From positions 2,294,001 to 2,358,000 of the forward strand of contig CBDEVT010000001.1 of NCBI GenBank assembly GCA_965243825.1: 64,000 nt of DNA, written 5' to 3'. A program made the translations under genes and the position numbers. Numbering within the stretch: the first letter of the stretch is position 1; the number at the start of each line of letters is the position of its first letter. Shown in pieces: positions 35,878 through 44,857 of the stretch. Under the pieces are notes generated by a model. It was not told the DNA's origin, made no database searches, and saw nothing but the letters and a program-made list of their open reading frames with translations. This DNA comes from JAJCYX01 sp965243825 (GTDB lineage Bacteria > Chloroflexota > Dehalococcoidia > Lucifugimonadales > Lucifugimonadaceae).

Positions 35878-37029
35878 CTATATCCCAAATTTTCCGAAGA
35901 CAGCACTCTTAACAGACTCAACCGTCTGCGCCGCGAACGTGTTGACCTCGTCGCTCACATCCTCAGGTAGAGCAATCGGACCCGGCACGTCGGCGAAGGT
36001 GGTCAGCCCATTGACGGCGTCGTAGCCTTCTGGCACCTCGTCGGGTAAGTGGAACTCGGTCATCGTTGCGAGGGCCATCGTCCATGCCCTTGCCACGGCA
36101 CCCATGTCATACCCACCGCCTCCGACTGCGATCGTCCCTCCGATGCTCGAACCCAGTTGCAACAGCCTGGCAACCGCTTCAGTAAATCCCTGGGTAGTGA
36201 TCTGCAAATGCGTCAACGGGTCTCGAAAGTGAGTGTCGATGCCAAGTTGAATGAAAAGAACGTCCGGCGCATAGCTGAAGACAATTGGTGGGACGATTTC
36301 TTCGAACGTGCGCAGCCACAGTTGGTCCTGGGTGTAAGGGGCGAGCGGCACGTTAACGGAGAATCCTTCGCCAGCGCCTTCGCCTATCTCCTCCACAAAC
36401 CCGGAGCCCGGAAACAGCCATTGACCACTTTCGTGCAGCGAAATCGTGAGAACACGATCCGTGTTGTAGAAGGCGGCCTGAACTCCGTCGCCGTGGTGAC
36501 AGTCAATATCGACATAGGCGACGCGCAAACCATCATCGACAAGTTTCTGAATGGCGATTGCGGCGTCATTGAACACTCCGAAACCTGAAGCCCGGTCATA
36601 CATTGCATGGTGATGAACGCCACCGGCAGGGGAGAACGCCACCGGTACCGTTCCAGAGCGCACCAGTTCCGTTGCGACCAGAGTGCCGCCGACGACGAGC
36701 ACCGTGGAGTCATACATGCCCTCTCGCGGTGGGTTGTCCCCGGGTCCGATTCCAAACTCAAACATATTCGGCACGATGCCGCCAGAACCGATCACCTGTA
36801 CCGCATCCACGTAATCGGCGTCATGGCTGAGCAAGATTTCGTCCCGACTCGCTAATCGGGGTTCGGATTGCAGAAGTTGTGGGGATTCGAGCAGTCCCGA
36901 TGATTTCATCAGGTCATGCATGTAGCGAAGCCTTACTGGACGCATTGGATGGTTCGGACTAAGCACGTGCCGTGAGAGCTCATGCGTGTAAACGAGAGCG
37001 GAGGTTTTTCTTGTCGAGTGCTGACTCAA
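35878..37029 (-). CDS. acuC: AcuC/histone deacetylase-family hydrolase
   Basis: Zinc deacetylase of the arginase/HDAC superfamily. Conserved residues: GGVHHHAMYDRASGFGVFND, the zinc-binding DIDCHHGDGVQ, and QLGIDTHFRDPLTHLQ, plus GGGGYDMGAVARAW. Length 383 fits AcuC. In other bacteria AcuC deacetylates acetyl-CoA synthetase; an acetyl-CoA synthetase-like gene lies about 30 kb away in this window, so that partner is possible. Confidence 0.88.
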   Translation of the reverse strand: MSQHSTRKTSALVYTHELSRHVLSPNHPMRPVRLRYMHDLMKSSGLLESPQLLQSEPRLASRDEILLSHDADYVDAVQVIGSGGIVPNMFEFGIGPGDNPPREGMYDSTVLVVGGTLVATELVRSGTVPVAFSPAGGVHHHAMYDRASGFGVFNDAAIAIQKLVDDGLRVAYVDIDCHHGDGVQAAFYNTDRVLTISLHESGQWLFPGSGFVEEIGEGAGEGFSVNVPLAPYTQDQLWLRTFEEIVPPIVFSYAPDVLFIQLGIDTHFRDPLTHLQITTQGFTEAVARLLQLGSSIGGTIAVGGGGYDMGAVARAWTMALATMTEFHLPDEVPEGYDAVNGLTTFADVPGPIALPEDVSDEVNTFAAQTVESVKSAVFGKFGI

Positions 37030-37132
37030 TGGAGTGCCTGGATCAACACTGGGTGTTGGCTATCTCGTCGGCTCAGCGCGGCCGAGATGAATGTACCTCA
37101 CCACAGGTAGCAACGGACACGAGGCTGAGGAC

Positions 37133-38605
37133 CTAGCGGCGACGAGTCCGGAAGCGACGCCGGTTAACCCTGACAGACCAGATGAAGAAGACGATTCCAG
37201 CGGCAGCGGCTCCAATTAGTGGGCCCGTCCAGTTGAAGCCGTCGCCAGATTCGTCATCGGCAGGTGAATCGTCAGAAGCTGACACTCCGACCTCACCAAT
37301 CGTTGCCTCAGAAGTTGGCTGCGCAGCTACTTCCGTTGCCGGTATCGTCGTCGCATTTTCACCTGGATCCTGCGCTGTCGCGGTCGGCTGCGGTGGCGGT
37401 GGCAGCTCGCTCGCCCCGAGTCGGGTACGCCACTCGTTTTCAAGCTGCCATAGAGGCTTCCCGTAAGCGGTCTCAATTGCACTTGCCGCATCCTGCCCAT
37501 CGTCAATCAGCCCGAGCGTGTTTGCCATTGGCTCAGGACCGAATTCCTCGATCAGTTCACCAATGAAGCTGCCAACTTGCGTATAAAACAGACCTATTTC
37601 GTCACGCCGCGCAGGCACGGTGTTTCTGTTCCGGAGCGTGAGCAGGCTGTCATAACTGGCAGCAGTGGCAAGTCGGGCTGTGTAGCCAGCTGAAGTACCT
37701 GCTTCGAAGTACTGCGCAAGACCTTCGTGCAGCCATGAAGGAACTCCTGGCGATAGCGTCGAGTTGACCCTTGTGTCGATAAGGAGATGCGTCAGTTCGT
37801 GGACAACGCTGTCTTCGTTAGGACCTCCAAGTACGAACAGACCAAAACGATGCATGGCGAAACCGCCGAAAAATGTACCGTCAGTCGCAGCCGCGCTAGT
37901 TGGTGGGAACACTGGTGTCATCTCTCGAACGTTCGGATAGATGATCGCCCTGAACCGTTGAACGGCTTCGGTATCGACGCCTGTCGCCTCAGCAATCTCG
38001 AGCCATGAACTGGAGACTCGTTCTTCTAGACTGTTGGCAACCCCTTCAGAAAAGCCGTAGTAGTAGAAATCGAGCGGAGTCGCGGGTGATTCAAGCAGTT
38101 GCCAGTCTTTATCCGGATCGAGGTAGAGGATTCGTTCAGTAGAGGTCCGTGTGACCTCGCCAGCTGTGTCTGTAAGTTCGAAAAACACTTCGAATTCGGT
38201 TCCCGGCGGAAAGTAGGCACTGCCGCCGGTGCGAATTGCGAACTCGGCTCGAAGCGTTTCTCCATTGGAAAAGATCGTGAACTGCGGATAGGCGTAAGAA
38301 GAGACGCGTCGCACACCTATCGGAGCGAAAACCGCTCTGACCTCTGTGATGTTTTCGGTGACGTCAGCCAGCAGCTGGACGCGAATGCTGTCTCCAAAAT
38401 CGATCTCGTGTTCAATCATCACACCGCTCACGAAGTCACCGTCAGCAGCCGGTTGATCGGCCGATATCGCCGGGCCATTGGCGAGAACGAAGCCTGTGGC
38501 AGCGGTGATCACAGCCGATATCAACAGGAGCGCACTTTTCCAAGGCGTATCCGGTCGCCGGCGTGATCTATCACCAGGAGGCTTTTGCGGGAAGAAGCTT
38601 CTCAT
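37133..38605 (-). CDS. Membrane-anchored gluzincin metallopeptidase (peptidase MA-like)
   Basis: N-terminal signal/anchor at about 22-45, an Ig-like region (50-165), then a zinc peptidase domain with HELTHLLIDTR and the third ligand in SWLHEGLAQYFE. A Pro/Thr-rich linker and a C-terminal transmembrane helix (IGAAAAGIVFFIWSV) with a basic tail end the 490-residue protein. The catalytic domain faces outside. Substrate unknown. Confidence 0.85.
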   Translation of the reverse strand: MRSFFPQKPPGDRSRRRPDTPWKSALLLISAVITAATGFVLANGPAISADQPAADGDFVSGVMIEHEIDFGDSIRVQLLADVTENITEVRAVFAPIGVRRVSSYAYPQFTIFSNGETLRAEFAIRTGGSAYFPPGTEFEVFFELTDTAGEVTRTSTERILYLDPDKDWQLLESPATPLDFYYYGFSEGVANSLEERVSSSWLEIAEATGVDTEAVQRFRAIIYPNVREMTPVFPPTSAAATDGTFFGGFAMHRFGLFVLGGPNEDSVVHELTHLLIDTRVNSTLSPGVPSWLHEGLAQYFEAGTSAGYTARLATAASYDSLLTLRNRNTVPARRDEIGLFYTQVGSFIGELIEEFGPEPMANTLGLIDDGQDAASAIETAYGKPLWQLENEWRTRLGASELPPPPQPTATAQDPGENATTIPATEVAAQPTSEATIGEVGVSASDDSPADDESGDGFNWTGPLIGAAAAGIVFFIWSVRVNRRRFRTRRR

Positions 38606-38690
38606 CTAGTGATTGAAACGTACGAACCGGCAGTGCGGGTTGCGGCAAGCAGCCAATTCCTGCGTCATTCCCGGCGATATGTGTATCGCT

Positions 38691-39350
38691 CTAGATGCCC
38701 GTTACCTTGATCGAACCGTGGGCCTTGTAGATCCGGTTGATGTTGATAAGCAGCGCGGTAGCCCCTTCGAGATAGCGTGCGTTCTCAAGTGCCCCGGCAT
38801 TAACTCCACGAATGCCTTGCATCTCGTCTGCCAATCTAATAACCGTTTTCAACGCCTCTTCATCGTCTGAACAGACCAGGGCATCGGTATTCAGGCGTGA
38901 TCCGGGCCGGAGAAGACCACGAGCAGGGACGGTGTGAAACGCTGCAACCCAGCGCGCTTCTGGGACTTCGCGTTCTGCTTCTTCTGCGGCCGATCCGGTC
39001 GGAGGGGCAATGCCTCGGACGTGACCGCCTACGAACTCGAGCGGGGCGATCGTGTTTACGCAGATCTTACCTCTGAGCTGCCTTCCTATGGAGTGCAGTG
39101 TGGACATCATGCCGGAGTAAGGCACAGTCAGAAACGCAACTTCACATTTTGATGCAGTTGCAGCGTTATCGGCACCGGAGAAGTTGGCGGCTATCTCCGT
39201 ACTACCGCAGGTATCAGCAAGCTCACGTGCCGTCTCAATGGCACGACCTTCATCACGAGAGCCCACGATTATGTCGTGTCCGGCGAGTGCCAGCTGCATG
39301 CCAAGCCCTCTGCCTTCGGGTCCTGTCCCACCTATTAGGCCAATGTTCAA
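38691..39350 (-). CDS. npdG: NADPH-dependent F420 reductase
   Basis: Interconverts NADP and F420 reducing power. The family signature GGTGPEGRGLGMQLALAGH and IIVGSRDEGRA (NADP site) are clear, followed by LTVPYSGM, VAAFHTVPARGL and a C-terminal ENARYLEGATALLININR helix typical of Fno/NpdG. The 219-residue length fits. Its presence implies F420 is made by the host. Confidence 0.88.
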   Translation of the reverse strand: MNIGLIGGTGPEGRGLGMQLALAGHDIIVGSRDEGRAIETARELADTCGSTEIAANFSGADNAATASKCEVAFLTVPYSGMMSTLHSIGRQLRGKICVNTIAPLEFVGGHVRGIAPPTGSAAEEAEREVPEARWVAAFHTVPARGLLRPGSRLNTDALVCSDDEEALKTVIRLADEMQGIRGVNAGALENARYLEGATALLININRIYKAHGSIKVTGI

Positions 39351-39502
39351 ATCAAGTCGTCCTCAAGCACTAGATCCACTTTGACACAGGCATTTGGCCA
39401 TCGTAGCATCCGGCTCCTTCGCCGTAACATCTCCGGATCTCGTTTTCGGTATGCCCAGCGGCCGCCAGGTATTCAACTGACATCGGACTGGATCACTTCA
39501 GA

Positions 39503-40396
39503 ATGCGTTTCTATCAGTTTGTAAAAGATGGACGTCGACACGTCGGCGTCGAAACCTCGACCGGAACGATTGCGAGCCTGACTTCAGTTGAGCCTCGCGT
39601 CAGGACTACCAATGATGTGCTGAATGCGGCCACGATCACGCACAGTCCTGCTGATTCTGTAGCCCGGGCATTACTGGACAGAGGTGGTGCAGAAGAGCTC
39701 ACCTACGAATCGATGTCTTCGAGTAGCTCAAACGTCACCTTACTCCCGCCGGTCGACGCTCCGGAAGTATGGGCGTTTGGTGTCACTTACATGGATTCCA
39801 TGCGGGAGCGACAGGCCGAAAGTGGCACGCCCGATGTATATGCCAAGGTCTACAACGCAGATCGCCCCGAGGCGTTCTTCAAAGCGACAGGCGAACGAGT
39901 GCAACCACCATTTGCTGATGTAGGGATTAGAGCAGATTCAGGCTGGGACGTTCCCGAACCAGAGTTGGCATTTGTTCTTTTCGACGGGCAGGTGGTGGGT
40001 TACACGGTCGGTAACGACATGAGCAGTCGAACCATCGAAGGCGAGAACCCTCTCTACCTGCCACAGGCCAAGGTTTATGATCGTTCTGTCTCGTTTGGTC
40101 CATGCTACGTGACGGCTGAGGAGATAGGCGATCCCCAGAAGCTCGAAGTGACACTGCGGATCGAGAGAGAAGGTAGCGAAGCGTTCCGGGGAACCGCGAA
40201 CACAGCAGAGATGAAGCGAGATTGCGCATACCTTGCCGACTGGCTGCAGCGTCACAACTCGATCCCAGACGCAACGGTTGTGCTGACGGGAACCGGAACG
40301 ATTCCTCCACCGGATTTCACTCTTGCACAGGGCGACGTGGTTTCAATCTCAATCGAGAAGATAGGAACCCTGGTCAACACCGTAGTCACCGTCTGA
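39503..40396 (+). CDS. Fumarylacetoacetate hydrolase family protein
   Basis: FAH-fold hydrolase or decarboxylase of 2-keto acids. Motifs: VWAFGVTYMDSM, the metal ligand region VPEPELAFVLFDGQVVGYTVGNDMSSR, and GTGTIPPPDFTLAQGDVVSI. The length of 297 suits the 2,4-diketo-3-deoxy-sugar-acid hydrolase and ketodeoxyarabonate-type branches. A role in sugar-acid breakdown fits the rest of the window; substrate inferred only. Confidence 0.87.
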   Translation: MRFYQFVKDGRRHVGVETSTGTIASLTSVEPRVRTTNDVLNAATITHSPADSVARALLDRGGAEELTYESMSSSSSNVTLLPPVDAPEVWAFGVTYMDSMRERQAESGTPDVYAKVYNADRPEAFFKATGERVQPPFADVGIRADSGWDVPEPELAFVLFDGQVVGYTVGNDMSSRTIEGENPLYLPQAKVYDRSVSFGPCYVTAEEIGDPQKLEVTLRIEREGSEAFRGTANTAEMKRDCAYLADWLQRHNSIPDATVVLTGTGTIPPPDFTLAQGDVVSISIEKIGTLVNTVVTV

Positions 40397-40518
40397 TTCG
40401 CTACCTAAATCAGTATGGATGGAGCCGTACGGGAGCCGTTGACCGTAAACTCGTCACGAGAACCGCAGTAATCGCCTGTTGGTAGCTTGGTTGAGGAACC
40501 TGAAGTAAGGACCAACAG

Positions 40519-41127
40519 TTGGCGCACGTGAGGTTGCATGGTTTTCGCAGATCGGCGTTCATTGCGATCGCTCTCGCCGTCCTGGCGATGCTCGGTATAG
40601 CTTGCGGTACAGATTTCGTGGAACCGGCTCCTGTCGGGGCCAGGATGGAGACACCGACGGCTCAGGCGACCGTGTTTCGAGTGATTCCGGTCACGCCCGT
40701 TGCCACTCCGACACCGCTACCGCCAGCGATTGGCCCGAACGGAGAGGTGCAACGACCTTTCCCGCCTGAAATCGATCCCGGGCAACGAGGCCCTGGCTTA
40801 CCTCAAGATGCTGTACTCGCCTTTTGGTCTGACTACCTTGCGGATACCAGATTGATAGTTGAAAACCAGAAGGTTGACGTGCACATATGCAAAGATGGGA
40901 CGCTGTTCCCTGGCTCATCATCGACCTTTGTTAACGCTGGGACATGGGGCCTCAGGCCGTCTGCGAGAGAGTGGTTTGAGGTTATCCTAGGCCGGGAGTT
41001 CAGAGCCGGTCGTATTTCCGGATTCGCAAACCTCTCCCGGGTCGGTGAAAGTACGGTCTCGCGGGGACAAGGAGCGTCGATAGACGTAGTTTCAGTAACC
41101 GATTCTGATCTCTGTGGAACGCTCTGA
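40519..41127 (+). CDS. Lipoprotein upstream of the MoxR operon
   Basis: Lipobox LGIAC after a hydrophobic segment, a Thr/Pro linker (VTPVATPTPLPP), and a C-terminal domain of about 100 residues with two Cys (HICKDG, DLCGTL). It starts at TTG; no ATG is available earlier in the frame. It lies 53 nt upstream of the moxR-like gene and may belong to the same unit. Function unknown. Confidence 0.65.
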   Translation: MAHVRLHGFRRSAFIAIALAVLAMLGIACGTDFVEPAPVGARMETPTAQATVFRVIPVTPVATPTPLPPAIGPNGEVQRPFPPEIDPGQRGPGLPQDAVLAFWSDYLADTRLIVENQKVDVHICKDGTLFPGSSSTFVNAGTWGLRPSAREWFEVILGREFRAGRISGFANLSRVGESTVSRGQGASIDVVSVTDSDLCGTL

Positions 41128-41180
41128 GGAGAATCTTCCTGGTAGAAGCAAGCAAATCTGATGACCTTGAGGCTACGAAC

Positions 41181-42125
41181 GTGGCGTCTGTGCAGACCCT
41201 CGCTACTGCAGTTCGAGAGAACGTGCAGCGTGTGATCGTCGGTAAGGGTGATTCGATCGACCTGGCGATAATCGCTCTGCTTTGCCGTGGCCATGCGTTG
41301 ATCGAGGATGTTCCCGGTACTGGAAAAACGACGATGGCGAAAGCTTTGTCAGACTCGCTCGGTTGCGATTTTCACCGAATCCAGTTCACACCAGATCTTG
41401 TCCCGGGCGATGTTCTCGGGGTCAACTTTTTCAACGCATCAAAGGGTGAGTTCGAGTTTAGACCGGGACCGATCTTCTCCCAGGTGCTACTGGCTGACGA
41501 GATCAACCGTGCCACACCGAGGACTCAATCGGCACTGCTCGAAGCGATGCAGGAGTCGCAGGCGAGCATCGACGGTGTCACATCAGCTCTGCCAGAACCG
41601 TTTTTCGTCCTTTCGACGCTGAATCCTGTCGAGATGGAAGGCACGTTTCCTCTGCCAGAAGCCCAACTGGACCGGTTTTTGCTGAGGATTTCACTCGGCT
41701 ACCCTGAAGTCGCTGAGGAGTCGGCGATGTTGGAGCGTTTCCGCGGGGCCGGACAGACCGTGAGCGTTAATGCGGTTGCCGGCCCTCAAGACATCGTCAG
41801 TGCTCAGAAGATGGTCGACGAGGTCAGTGTTGATGACACGGTCCGGGAGTATCTGCTGAAGATAGTGTCAGGAACCCGTAAATCATCTGATCTTCGGCTC
41901 GGTGCCAGCCCACGGGCCTCACTCGCCTTGCAACATGCCGCACAGGCCCTTGCCGCCATGCACGGCCGCCAGTACGTCCTGCCGGACGACGTTAAGCAGC
42001 TCGCTGTACCGGTTTTGAGCCACAGGGTCGTTCTCGACTCTTCTGCGCATCTACGTGGGCGCTCGCCAGACGATGCGATCCGAGCTGTACTCGACGCTAC
42101 AGAGGTGCCCATAGAGAGGGATTGA
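41181..42125 (+). CDS. MoxR-type AAA+ ATPase
   Basis: MoxR proteins act as chaperone-like ATPases. Walker A is EDVPGTGKTT, Walker B is VLLADEINRATPRTQSALLEAM, and the sensor region LSTLNPVEMEGTFPLPEAQLDRF follows. GTG 41181 has GAGG 8 nt upstream. The next genes encode DUF58 and DUF4129 proteins, the usual partners. Confidence 0.93.
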   Translation: MASVQTLATAVRENVQRVIVGKGDSIDLAIIALLCRGHALIEDVPGTGKTTMAKALSDSLGCDFHRIQFTPDLVPGDVLGVNFFNASKGEFEFRPGPIFSQVLLADEINRATPRTQSALLEAMQESQASIDGVTSALPEPFFVLSTLNPVEMEGTFPLPEAQLDRFLLRISLGYPEVAEESAMLERFRGAGQTVSVNAVAGPQDIVSAQKMVDEVSVDDTVREYLLKIVSGTRKSSDLRLGASPRASLALQHAAQALAAMHGRQYVLPDDVKQLAVPVLSHRVVLDSSAHLRGRSPDDAIRAVLDATEVPIERD

Positions 42126-42138
42126 CCCGGAGGAAGCG

Positions 42139-43455
42139 ATGTTCACACCCGTTAGGTGGGTGGGTCAGGCGCCTGAAGACCCCAGCGTTGTCCTGCGCGA
42201 TCTCTTTGTAGTTCTCCTCTTCGTCGTCATCATCGTCGGGGCAGTCACCGGTAGTGCGCTTGTAGTGGCCCTTAGTGGATTGGCTTTTGTGGTCGCTGTG
42301 ACGGCTCGGATTTGGTCAGCACTTTCACTTGAGCAGATCAACTACTCGCTTCAAAGCGAAACGACGCACGCATTCATTGGTGATGAGATCGAGATGGTGC
42401 TCAACGTTGAAAACCGAAAGCCACTACCCATTCCGTGGCTGAGAATCAGTGAGTTCATCCCAAAAGGATTGGAGGTAGTAGGGCAGGAAGAGGAGTTCAT
42501 CGACTACATGGGTGGTACTCCGCTCGAGGAGGCTGTCAGCCTGGGTCGATACGAGCGATTGAAGCGGCGCCACAGGCTAAAGGCACTGGGACGAGGGCAC
42601 TATCACTTCGGCCCCAGCGAACTTGTTAGCGGCGATCTGTTCGGTTTGTATGTGAGAAAGGCTGCGCTGCAGCGGCACAGTTGGAACCTGATCGTCTACC
42701 CGGACACGCAGCCGCTCCCAGATTTGGAACTTTCCACCGCCAGGCCGATTGGAGACGCGAAACACAGGTTGCCGGTGTGGCGAGACCCGACTCGTCCGGC
42801 TGGTATTCGAGAGTATCGACCAGGTGATCCAGTTAAGACCATTGACTGGAAATCTACCGCTCGACGCAACGAACTGTTCGTAAGAGTGTTTGACCCAAGC
42901 GTTTCGCAGTACGCCGTGGTTCTCACGGAAGGAACGACGACGGACCGTCCATGGGAGGGGTTCCGATTGGACGTCTTGGAGGCGCTGGCAAGTTGTGCAG
43001 CATCGGTCGCTCGACACGCTCTAGAGCACGATTTCAGGACAGGCCTGATAGTCAATTCGACGCTTAGCCTTGGCGGTCGAAACGTTGTTCGCCCGGCATC
43101 CGGACCGACGCAACTCGCCTCGATAATGGAGTCGCTGGCGATGATGCGCCCAGCGACTATGAGCAGCCTTCAGCAACTTGCAACGGCGAACGCTAGAGAT
43201 GCAATTCCAGCCGGGGCGACGATTTTCTTCGTTGCCGGCCAGCTGAGACAGAGCGCCGTTGCTTACGTGTCCGAGCTCTCGCGACGGAGGCATCCCGTGA
43301 CCACTCTCTGGGTCGGTCGCGAAGATCCCCCAGAGATTCCAGGTCTGAATATCGTTGACTACCGAAGCCTATTCGGTGTGGGCAGCACACTCGAAGAGAG
43401 CATGTTCATGCGGCCGAAGAGCCGACAGTACCAGGAAGAGGTGAGTATTGGCTGA
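42139..43455 (+). CDS. DUF58 membrane protein
   Basis: Two N-terminal transmembrane helices (about 20-60), then a beta domain and the DUF58 hallmark REYRPGDPVKTIDWKSTARR, followed by a vWA-like domain. It lies 13 nt after the moxR-like gene and overlaps the next gene by 8 nt, so these are one operon. Likely an envelope-associated client or partner of MoxR. Confidence 0.9.
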   Translation: MFTPVRWVGQAPEDPSVVLRDLFVVLLFVVIIVGAVTGSALVVALSGLAFVVAVTARIWSALSLEQINYSLQSETTHAFIGDEIEMVLNVENRKPLPIPWLRISEFIPKGLEVVGQEEEFIDYMGGTPLEEAVSLGRYERLKRRHRLKALGRGHYHFGPSELVSGDLFGLYVRKAALQRHSWNLIVYPDTQPLPDLELSTARPIGDAKHRLPVWRDPTRPAGIREYRPGDPVKTIDWKSTARRNELFVRVFDPSVSQYAVVLTEGTTTDRPWEGFRLDVLEALASCAASVARHALEHDFRTGLIVNSTLSLGGRNVVRPASGPTQLASIMESLAMMRPATMSSLQQLATANARDAIPAGATIFFVAGQLRQSAVAYVSELSRRRHPVTTLWVGREDPPEIPGLNIVDYRSLFGVGSTLEESMFMRPKSRQYQEEVSIG

Positions 43456-44857
43456 AGGCCGATCAAAACTGATTCTCATCTCGGTCGCCATTGCGGAGAG
43501 TGTCTGGCTGTTCGCATTGCTGTCGATGATCGGCTTGATAGGCGACCTCGGTGGTTCACCACTGCCGTGGCTATCCCTACTTGGCCTCCTTGTCTTATCG
43601 ATGACGACCGGTCACATACTTGGAGACACACCCGGTGACGAGGTCTCGATCGCCATCAAACAGTCACTTTTCGGAATGGTGGTGATCTACCTGTTGCTCG
43701 GGACGGGGACCTTCCTGGGGGATCGCACGTTCGATCCGCTGTGGATATTCAGACTTCTTGCGGGTGATCTTGGGACGGCGGCGGCGGTTTCCGCTGTGTT
43801 TGGCCTTCTCGTTTCTATCTGGTTCTGGCGACACGGCATCCGGCTTGGGACAGACCGCTATCCCGAAGACCGGCTGGCGCGAATCTTCAAGATCGGCGTG
43901 GGCGTTCTGGCTGTCGCAACACTGGTAGACCAGGCAAGTTCGGAAGACCTGAATTCGGCGCCGTTGCTCGTTCCATTTTTCGCCGCAACCTTGACAGGGT
44001 TGGCGGTGGGGCGGCTGCCCGAAAGCGGAGTTGGTCGAAAGACAGGCGAATGGGCGCGCATCATTGCTTTCTCGGTGTTCGGCATCATGGGAATTGGGCT
44101 CCTGATCGGTCTGCTCGGAGGGCTATACGGGAACGGTGGTGTGCGCCTGCTTTTTGCCGGGTGGGGCCTGCTCGTTGATGGCTTCTTGTGGGTCCTCAGA
44201 TATCCGGTCACCTGGGCGACGGCGATCTTGCAGTGGTTCTTTAACCTGTTTGCAAGTGGCGAAAGAGAGCGTGAGGGCAACTTCAGACCGGGTCAATCCG
44301 GCGAGGAGATTTTCGGTCCTGACGCTGAGCGCGCAGTCGATGCCGGGAATGCAACGGTCGATACGATTCTGAACATTCTCCAGTACCCGATGATTGCGCT
44401 GATCATCCTGGGCACCTTTTTCTTGCTGGCAATGGCATTCAGGAAATTCGGTTCACGCGACGTAGACGAGGACGACGACGAACGAGAGTCGATACGCGAG
44501 GAGTTGGACACAGACGGTGACATGTCCAGGTTACTCGGTGGTCTTTTGCCTTCATGGTGGAAACGCAAGAAGGCCCGTGACTGGCGCCACCCTGAGGATC
44601 CCGGCATAGCTGAAGTATTCAAGCTCTACTTCGATTCGTTGAAACTTGGCGTCAAATGGGGAATGGAGTTCCAGCCACAGATGACGCCCGCAGAACGGTT
44701 GCCGCTTTTGCAGGCGGCTTTACCCGGAGCTCCGGTCCAGGAGGTCACGGACCGATTTAACGCTGCATGCTACGGAGGAGTTCCGTCCGATCCACAGACG
44801 GTCGATGACCTGAGGGAACGCATGAAAGCTGCTGAGCAAGCGATCAAGAATCGTTAA
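43448..44857 (+). CDS. DUF4129 multi-pass membrane protein
   Basis: About seven hydrophobic segments in residues 8-265, a further one near 315-330, and a cytoplasmic C-terminal DUF4129 domain (AEVFKLYFDSLKLGVKWGM; MTPAERLPLLQAALP). In many bacteria this domain is fused to or beside a transglutaminase; none is visible here. It starts at TTG inside the end of the DUF58 gene. The last 4 nt overlap the convergent pyk. Confidence 0.82.
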   Translation: MAEGRSKLILISVAIAESVWLFALLSMIGLIGDLGGSPLPWLSLLGLLVLSMTTGHILGDTPGDEVSIAIKQSLFGMVVIYLLLGTGTFLGDRTFDPLWIFRLLAGDLGTAAAVSAVFGLLVSIWFWRHGIRLGTDRYPEDRLARIFKIGVGVLAVATLVDQASSEDLNSAPLLVPFFAATLTGLAVGRLPESGVGRKTGEWARIIAFSVFGIMGIGLLIGLLGGLYGNGGVRLLFAGWGLLVDGFLWVLRYPVTWATAILQWFFNLFASGEREREGNFRPGQSGEEIFGPDAERAVDAGNATVDTILNILQYPMIALIILGTFFLLAMAFRKFGSRDVDEDDDERESIREELDTDGDMSRLLGGLLPSWWKRKKARDWRHPEDPGIAEVFKLYFDSLKLGVKWGMEFQPQMTPAERLPLLQAALPGAPVQEVTDRFNAACYGGVPSDPQTVDDLRERMKAAEQAIKNR

